Shown here in pieces: positions 57,303 to 64,000 of a stretch of DNA of 64,000 nt. The position numbers and the translations under genes are program-made. Every line of letters begins with the position of its first letter. The first letter of the stretch is position 1. Origin of the DNA: Manduca sexta. Lineage: Eukaryota; Arthropoda; Insecta; Lepidoptera; Sphingidae. The stretch is taken from NCBI RefSeq assembly GCF_014839805.1, contig NC_051131.1, positions 10,528,913 to 10,592,912 on the forward strand. Reading direction: 5' to 3'. Under the pieces are notes generated by a model. That model searched no databases and was not told where the DNA came from. It saw only the letters and a list, made by a program, of their open reading frames with translations.

Positions 57303-57545
57303 GCAAGGCAAAGTGAGTCCATTGCACGTCATGGTAAGTGGAGTGGGATCCAATAGTGTCGACTGACGAGAAATGATTATCTCTCGACAGTCGACACAAT
57401 TATGCTAGTCAGTTGGAACCGGATATACACAGGCTGATCTCAGAACGCGACACACTTATGTGCACCATTATGATGGGTTTTACACATCTTGTGTACGGTG
57501 GTCGCTATCTAAGCGGATATAAAATATATCTCATCACCAGCAAAA
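57303..57545 (+). repeat. Interspersed repeat family A, copy 5 (most complete)
   Basis: GGCAAAGTGAGTCCATTGCA, CGTCATGGTAAGTGGAGTGG, ATCTCTCGACAGTCGACACA, GTTGGAACCGGATATACACA, CTTGTGTACGGTGGTCGCTA and CATCACCAGCAAAA. It retains all blocks and contains a short GTCGACTGACGAGA / TCTCGACAGTCGAC inverted pair. Confidence 0.85.
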
Positions 57546-60225
57546 TTTATATTTTAATTGTCGTCTCATTAATATTTAATATTAATTCCGGAACACAAAT
57601 TTTGGATTATAAGTACGATAAAAAACTTGAAGCATTTTTGTATATAATGTGTACCCGATTATAAGCTGTTTTGTATATAATATATAATTATAATAAATCA
57701 AATAAAATTATCAGTAATGTTATTTTACATTTACTCTAGATTCATAAAAAAACCTCTAAAATATGTAAACGTAAGGCAATTATTAATGTATTCTAATACA
57801 CTACGAATAATCGACAGTTATTAATTTTACTTTACGATCGAGTAATATAATCAAACTCTAGCCTTTGTTAGAGATTCATTGAAGCGATTTGTAATACGTA
57901 ATAGGATTCAGGCAATTTAATATGTTAGCAACGTGCGAGCGTGTTGCAAATAGAGAAGCAATCGATATTTCGACGCCACAATACCTATATCTAATTATAG
58001 CGACTGGGCATTGGGAATATTAATTACGTTTACATATAACTACATCCAATTATTTTTAACACTATCAATACAAGTAAAAGTAACTAATTTTACCCGTCCG
58101 TTTGCATCCCATTGTCTGAAATATGATTTAAATAGTATACGCCTAAGACTTACCCATAAATAAATTGTTTTTCGCTCGTCGTGACGCCTGGCTAACGCCT
58201 AGACAAAAATCTCAGCTAAATCCATTATAAGTTTACCCAATAATGCTTGAATGTTCCGCTGAGCCGACATTAGACTATACTAAGGCAGGTAAAAGAAGAT
58301 GTACGATCCTACTTACATTATAAATGCGAAAGTTTGTGAGGATAGATGTATGGTTGTATGTAGTAAGCCAGAAAAAAATATCTCGAAAATTATCTTCACG
58401 CGGGCGAAGCCACGAGCAAAAGCTAGTATTACCTAATATATTTTTACATTTATTTTGAACATCATAAACCATTGTATTATTAATTTAGTTATCACTTCAC
58501 AAAGCTAAACTGCGTCCAAAAATGTTATGTAACTATTTTTTAATTCACAATCTTCATAATAATAGACATAATAATTACAGAACATCCGAAAAACGCGTCC
58601 CCAAACATTAACCAAAACAAAGAGCACTCAATCAACAAATAATGAGCGGGAAGATTAGATAAAACGTTTGTAGAAGTAAATTCAGTGAGACAACATGCAA
58701 TAAATCTCTCAATAGCAATTACATGTGTATGATCTGGCCAAAGCGGGAATCGAACGGGCGTCCGAGACAATGGCCCTACTGGGAAATACACGCGACGATT
58801 GGGTATCGAGTAGGGGGCGGGCTGGGTTAACTTATGCTGACAAAGTTGTGTTATACTAGCAATATGTTTTTATTTTTTATAAAAGTTAATAATAAGGCCA
58901 GTATGTCTTAAACTTTGAAAGATGTGGAAAGTTTTTTTTTTATTTGACAAGGCAATGTCTTTCTGATGGAAGTAGATATACTCAAACCCTTGAAATAGAA
59001 TATTGACTAACGAAGGACGTCATGTTTTTCAACGTTTACCAGGAAGGCAACTTTGGAATGAGTCGCTTTTTTATTTTTTTACCATTTATACTCTATTTGG
59101 TATTGCTTGCGGTTGCATCCGCGTGAAAGACAAATTTCCCGGATAAAAAGTAGCCTATATTCTGATGGCTTAAGCTTATTCTATACCGAATACATCCAAA
59201 TCAGTTTAGTGGTTTCGCCGTGAAAAGGTGAGAGACAGTTATAGCATGTTTAATATTAGTTGGGATGCAGTACAGCACAACAAGATATACTTCCATTCTG
59301 AAATCAAACGAAGTAGCAGAAAAATAAAAATTGCATAGCTCCACATCGATTGCCGAGTGGCAAGTTGTATAACAATCCACTTTACCTATTTCTAAAAATA
59401 AAGCCATCCACGTACCTGCTACAATCCGACGACGTGAGGGGCGAATTTAAGCGTCAGTACAGAGACGACTTTAGGATACATAATCGGGGTCAGATTTATA
59501 AATAGCAATCGGCAATCGCAATTCAACTTTGACTCAATTGTTTCAATTCAATTTTCTCAACTTTGACTAAAGTAGCCCATTTTTTTAAAATAGTATTATT
59601 TTCCGCAATGTAACTACCAACAGTTCAGTTTTCATAAATTTCATCCAGCCTCATTCAAATGTGTGTTTAGCCTTTCCGTCCTACAAAAACTATAAGTATC
59701 ATAAATCTTTATTCTCTCTCCGTTATTAATATTAATATAATATAATAATATTAAACGGTGAACATCACATTTTTTTGTAGCACGTCGATACCTCTCAAAC
59801 CGTCCCTGTATTTGGTGGCCAAACTTTTAAGTTATTCGTTAGACTTTGAGCCCCTGGGCTTTGGAAGTTGGCTAAGTCTTGTGGTCGCACTGGCCGCATC
59901 AAAAATACTGTCACCCTTTATAAATACACAACGTCTTTACGTTTAGAAGACGACTTCTTCAGTGGTTTCTGCGGTTTCGGAACGTCTTATATTTTATAAT
60001 AGGATTTAAAGATATTTATCTAAAAATTATTACAATAATATTATATGATATTTGAACTTTTTCATTATTATGTAGATATTGTTATATAAATGTAAATTGC
60101 ATGTTGAAGTCTAATCATTTAATGTTAATACATAATATTTTTTTTATTTAAAAGCTCTTCTTCCAACAGCTATTGATTGATAACGCGTTGACGTCGCATT
60201 TCCATATCATATGCTGGAAATATGT
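57546..60225. other. Non-coding stretch with decayed repeats
   Basis: 58303-58435 is an inverted family D fragment (CTTCACGCGGGCGAAGCCAC, GAGCAAAAGCTAGTA). 58735-58790 carries a minus-strand B-box-like GTTCGATTCCCGCTTTGGCC, probably a different tRNA-type SINE. 59098-59250 is a plus family D body (GCTTGCGGTTGCATCCGCGT, GATAAAAAGTAGCCTATATT). No gene is supported. Confidence 0.55.
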
Positions 60226-60227
60226 GG

Positions 60228-60480
60228 ATTGCCTCGGTGGCGTAGTTGTATCGCATGCCGGATATGGCAGCGCTCTCAGGTCCTGAATTCGAATCCCGGG
60301 TCAGGTAAAGTGATATTTGGGTTTTTCTGCTCAGTGTCAGCCCGGAGTCTGGAATCTGTGCCCGATATGGCGATAGGCTCGCCCCCTATCATGGGTCGGA
60401 ATATATCTACACGGCGAAAAGTTGATGTGCAAGTAGCACCGCTGCCTACCCTTTTAGGGATAAAAGGAATGTGTGTGTCA
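60228..60480 (+). repeat. tRNA-derived SINE, near full length
   Basis: ATTGCCTCGGTGGCGTAGTT (A-box), CCTGAATTCGAATCCCGGGT (B-box), AAGTGATATTTGGGTTTTTC, CCCGATATGGCGATAGGCTC, GGCGAAAAGTTGATGTGCAA and CTACCCTTTTAGGGATAAAA, then a GTGTGTGT tail. This is the best reference copy in the window. Frames through it are not genes. Confidence 0.85.
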
Positions 60481-63295
60481 ATATTATAAAATGATAAACA
60501 TTTCAAACCGACAGACTTAAAATATTTTATTTTCGTAGTTTGATATAAATCATAATTGACGTCTTCAGCTCTACATTTTTGCTTCAATTGACGTTGAAAA
60601 GAATCCTTGAAATGGAAATTGGACAGGAATATGCGCGTTAGTAGACGTAGAGGAAACAAGGAACGTTGTCTCTATAGAGTCAGGCATTTTTGATAAGCCA
60701 TATTTTTATGACGTCGTTTCTACATTATAAGAACTTGGTGTATAAACTCTTAGACACCATTTTTTTAATAAATGATAAAAGAGCGAGCTTGTCATTTGAT
60801 GGTAAGCGTTATGGTATCAAAAAACATTGTCAAACTTCACCAAGAGACTAAATAATTACTGTGGTTAAATTTCCACCAAACTGAAATACTACAGTCTTTC
60901 ACAAAGGTATTTGATAGCAGAAATATATATTCTGATACCTGTCAAGCAATCTATCACATGACCTACCTAGAGACTTTTATCACCCGCAAAATAGAATTCT
61001 CTTAATTGGAATTAATACAAATGAAATTTAGAATATGGATGCGTGAAGTTCCACCGTGAGCGCTTTCACATTCCATCTTTGTTCCCGACGTTAATAACAC
61101 AATCGCACCGACACCAATTATAAAGTTGGTACACCTTTCAGAATGGTAACATCGGGAACGCAAATTGACTTGCGTCAAGGACTTTTCATTGATTGACGTG
61201 TTTTCGCGAGACCGTCGCAGTTCTGTTTCCATTTGTATTGTTTGCTTGGTTAGTGTTTTCGCCCCCGTTATGTTTGGCAACTGAATTAAAAGTACGTGAT
61301 TATTGCAAAGTCTGACCTGAGCATGCCAGTCAAAAATGGCTCTACTAGTTTCGAAATCCTTGCTGACGTGTTTTAATCTACCAATTTCAAGTTAGTGTAG
61401 TCGATTGCAATTTATTGTTCTCAATCTTACACGAAAACATTTACTAGGGTTTGATTTACAATTTAGCGTTTACGTAAAAAAAGAAACAGGATAAAGGGAA
61501 AAAATACTTTTCTACTAAATATAGTGATAAATAAACATATAAGCCAGTGCATAACGCCAAGACAACGGAGGAAATATTACTTCCAACAACTCATGCTCGC
61601 CGCAAAAGCAAGGCTAGTAAATGTACTATGCATTATAACATCTAACTATTTAGAAAGAACAGCAAAGTGATCATTTTTCAGAATTACTGAGAATATATCA
61701 CCGCCGCATAGCGAATTTAGAAAGATTTCTCACAATCTAAGCGCTATTCGGTGCTGTTAATGTATTGTGACAGTCATATAGTTTAATGAAGGTATTCATT
61801 CCATTTAATTACACTGTTTACGCATATAAACCTCTGACATATGTATACTAATATTATATTTCTGGGTAAAGTTTATACGTACGTAAGTTTATATTGTGTA
61901 GGACTAATCTTGATACTTTTGATCAGATTCACAAAAGTCTTTAACTAATGGAAATCGATAAAATTCTGGATACTATAGATTTACATGCCGCGAACGGACT
62001 TTTTTTAGTAAACTGTTTGCTCGTTTAATCATCGAAAAAAAACTGACATACGCTATTTTTATAAATAATCTCCCCACATTCAGAGAAACTTGCGATACTC
62101 TAATATCCTCATTCCTAAACATTAACGTTATGTAAAGTACAAAGCCAAGAGTTATTGTGTTTAGAGACAACGCGACGTCAATTTCCTGAGAGCTGTCTCA
62201 GATACTTGTGTCGTCGCCGGTTCGTATGGTTTTATTTTATTGTTATCCTCCTATTTAGACTAATAAACATTTTTGTACCAACGGATAATTAATATTCGCT
62301 CATTATTTGTTAGAAAAATGCACTCTGTGTGAATTGAGTGGATTTTAATAACTATAAATATCATCCCTATATTACATACTCTCCACTGCTGGGCATGGCT
62401 CTCCTCTACTACTCAGTGGGATATTGCGAATTGGTAGACTTCACACACCTTTTCTTGACATGCAGGTTGATGCATGATGACATAACGTTTTCCTCTACCG
62501 TTAAAGTAAGCGATAATTAAATAAAAATACACACATAATTTTAGAATTCGTCCCGGCAAACGTTCCACACCCAATTAGGCTATCGCTGATTCTTATATTT
62601 TATATAGATACATTTACTGTAGCAGAATAGTGTCTGTTTTTACGCAATACTAATTATGAAATAAACCAAATTAAAGTTTCAAACAGTATTATTTGCCAAT
62701 TAACTCTTCCTTCACACAATTTAATAAAATAGTGATTAAGACCTTATATCTAACATGATATGATAAAGTCTTATACAAACATTAACAATGGCAGTAATTA
62801 ACTTTTCAACGGCGCTGTCGAGTGTGGAAGTCGTGACCGCGCTGCTACACCTCATATTAAGAGTAAATCCTTTTAAATGCATAAATAATTTAGCTGACAG
62901 TGGATTAGATGCGGCTGCATTCACACTTACTAGACGTTTTGTTTGTTAACAAAATAATACATGTTCATAGATTAAAATACAATGTAAAAATTAAACTTTA
63001 AGTATTTCAATCGTAATTAAAAAAATATTTGAATTGTTTTATAAAACGGCTTGAATTTCCTTTTATATCTTCATCATCATCCACAATCTATGTAGTCCCA
63101 CTGCTGGGCATAGGCCTCTATCATAGCATGCCACCTTTTTCTGTCTCGAGCTAATTATATTATAGCCTTCACATGATATTCTAACAGCGCTGAGCATATT
63201 CTCAAAACTATTGTCAGTTGGCCCAAGTATGTTTAACATATCAGTAGCGGAGGGTGAAGTTTTCAGTAAGATAACTCGACACAACGTATATGTTC
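60481..63295. other. Non-coding stretch
   Basis: 61020-61275 is somewhat less AT-rich and has a minus frame of 92 codons lacking an ATG at its start; no domain was recognised. 62365-62480 and 63075-63140 carry the CCACTGCTGGGCATRGGCCT block of moth LINE/SINE repeats. Nothing else is identifiable. Confidence 0.45.
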
Positions 63296-63297
63296 TA

Positions 63298-63410
63298 ATA
63301 TGCGTAAATGCAATCTGCGGATCATTCTAATTATAATTAGATTTTACATAAATTACGAAAGGGAAGCCGGTAGGGGTCTGGTTATATGGACCCTTCGCCA
63401 CTGTGGGATA
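63298..63410 (-). repeat. Interspersed repeat family C, copy 4 (inverted)
   Basis: ATGCAATCTGCGGATCATTC, ATTACGAAAGGGAAGCCGGT, AGGGGTCTGGTTATATGGAC and CCTTCGCCACTG: the reverse complement of the family C 5' half. Confidence 0.7.
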
Positions 63411-63423
63411 TAGTAAAAATATT

Positions 63424-63676
63424 CACCACACACATATCATCACGCACTTAACCCCGAAGGGGTATGCAAAGATGCAACCAGGGCATCTACTTTTCGCCGA
63501 GTGTGGTCCGTGATAAGAGGCGGGCCTATCGCCATATCGGGCACAAATTCCAGACTCCCGGCTGATATTGAGCAGAAAAACCCCAATATCGCTTTGCCCG
63601 ACCCGGGATTCGAACCCAGGACCTCAGAGCGCTGCCGTACCACGCATGCAGTACAACTACGACACCAAGGCAGTCT
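63424..63676 (-). repeat. tRNA-derived SINE, near full length (inverted)
   Basis: CCCCGAAGGGGTATGCAAAG, CGGGCCTATCGCCATATCGG, GCACAAATTCCAGACTCCCG, GACCCGGGATTCGAACCCAG and ACGACACCAAGGCAGTCT. Opposite orientation to the copy at 60228, about 3 kb away. Confidence 0.85.
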
Positions 63677-64000
63677 GTTATTAAATGTTTACCAGTCTGT
63701 TGAAAAATATTTACTACATATAAAATACAATAATATTCGTAACGTTAGCTACAATACGCCGCGGTGTGACAGTCGGCGCAACTACCTACGAGACATGGAT
63801 ACGACCCTCGTCTTCTGAATGCACCTAGTAATCCTCTTAATAGATTCTGACGGACTGTGCCAGACTGTTAGCTGTGACGCAACACACCGATATGTAGGGG
63901 CTTCTAAACAAGCGACTTCTCATAGCGATATGCCTTTAGCACTATTGGTAAAACAGTATTGGCTTTAATTGACAGTGTGAACTCCATATGGCTTCTCTAT
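63677..64000. other. Window end, nothing recognised
   Basis: Mixed-composition DNA. The frame open to 63818 continues out of the SINE and is not regarded as a gene. Confidence 0.4.

Noticed and set aside
58735..58790. A tRNA gene on the minus strand
   Set aside because: A B-box-like GTTCGATTCCC is present, but I could not pair acceptor, D and anticodon arms into a cloverleaf; a SINE fragment is likelier. The other B-box sites in the window were rejected for the same reason.
60211..60489. 92-codon and antisense 127-codon frames as genes
   Set aside because: They lie across a tRNA-type SINE; the frames are shared by other SINE copies.
63501..63818. 105-codon plus frame as a gene
   Set aside because: Its first half is the inverted SINE and no domain is visible beyond it.

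Overview
The window is animal nuclear DNA, most likely from a moth or butterfly. The evidence is AT-rich sequence, GT-AG introns of 0.1-5 kb, a complete insect-type armadillo/beta-catenin gene, and many short interspersed repeats of lepidopteran type (tRNA-derived SINEs, fold-back elements, fragments ending in CAAA runs). Nothing bacterial is present: no operons, no CRISPR array, no ribosome binding sites. All exon models and translations were made by hand from splice-site consensus and reading-frame continuity. No transcript or database was consulted.

Two genes can be reconstructed, and they are divergent. (1) On the minus strand, 28603 down to 10732, lies a WD40-repeat protein gene with eight exons per transcript (488 codons plus stop). 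It has two tandem, homologous candidate first exons (28603-28259 and 27950-27657). Both end in phase 0 after the same Gly-His-Ser-Ser-Gly-x-Ile-Gln sequence and could splice to the same second exon. I do not recognise the family with confidence. (2) On the plus strand, 30.4-43.4 kb, lies armadillo (beta-catenin). It has one non-coding exon and 14 coding exons giving 803 residues, from Met-Ser-Tyr to the C-terminal Asp-Thr-Asp-Leu, with every exon junction in phase. The two starts are about 1.9-2.3 kb apart, so their promoters lie in the 28.6-30.6 kb interval.

The rest (1-10.5 kb, 43.5-64 kb and the large introns) shows no convincing gene. It holds repeat families: family A (five copies, all plus strand, one amplified into a 47-bp tandem array at 8.0 kb), a tRNA-type SINE (about ten copies or fragments), family C (four copies), fold-back MITE-like elements (one in the armadillo 3' UTR), a decayed LINE reverse-transcriptase tail (21.7-21.96 kb) and a 123-bp minisatellite inside a LINE/SINE tail at 54.3-54.9 kb. 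A GC-rich island at 9.8-10.2 kb, an imperfect 86-nt hairpin at 52.8 kb and an in-frame candidate alternative terminal exon inside armadillo (37649-37825) are the least explained signals.

The two genes show no sign of working together beyond sharing an intergenic region. Armadillo links cadherin to alpha-catenin at adherens junctions and carries Wnt/Wingless signalling. The WD40 protein is presumably a scaffold whose partners cannot be read from sequence.
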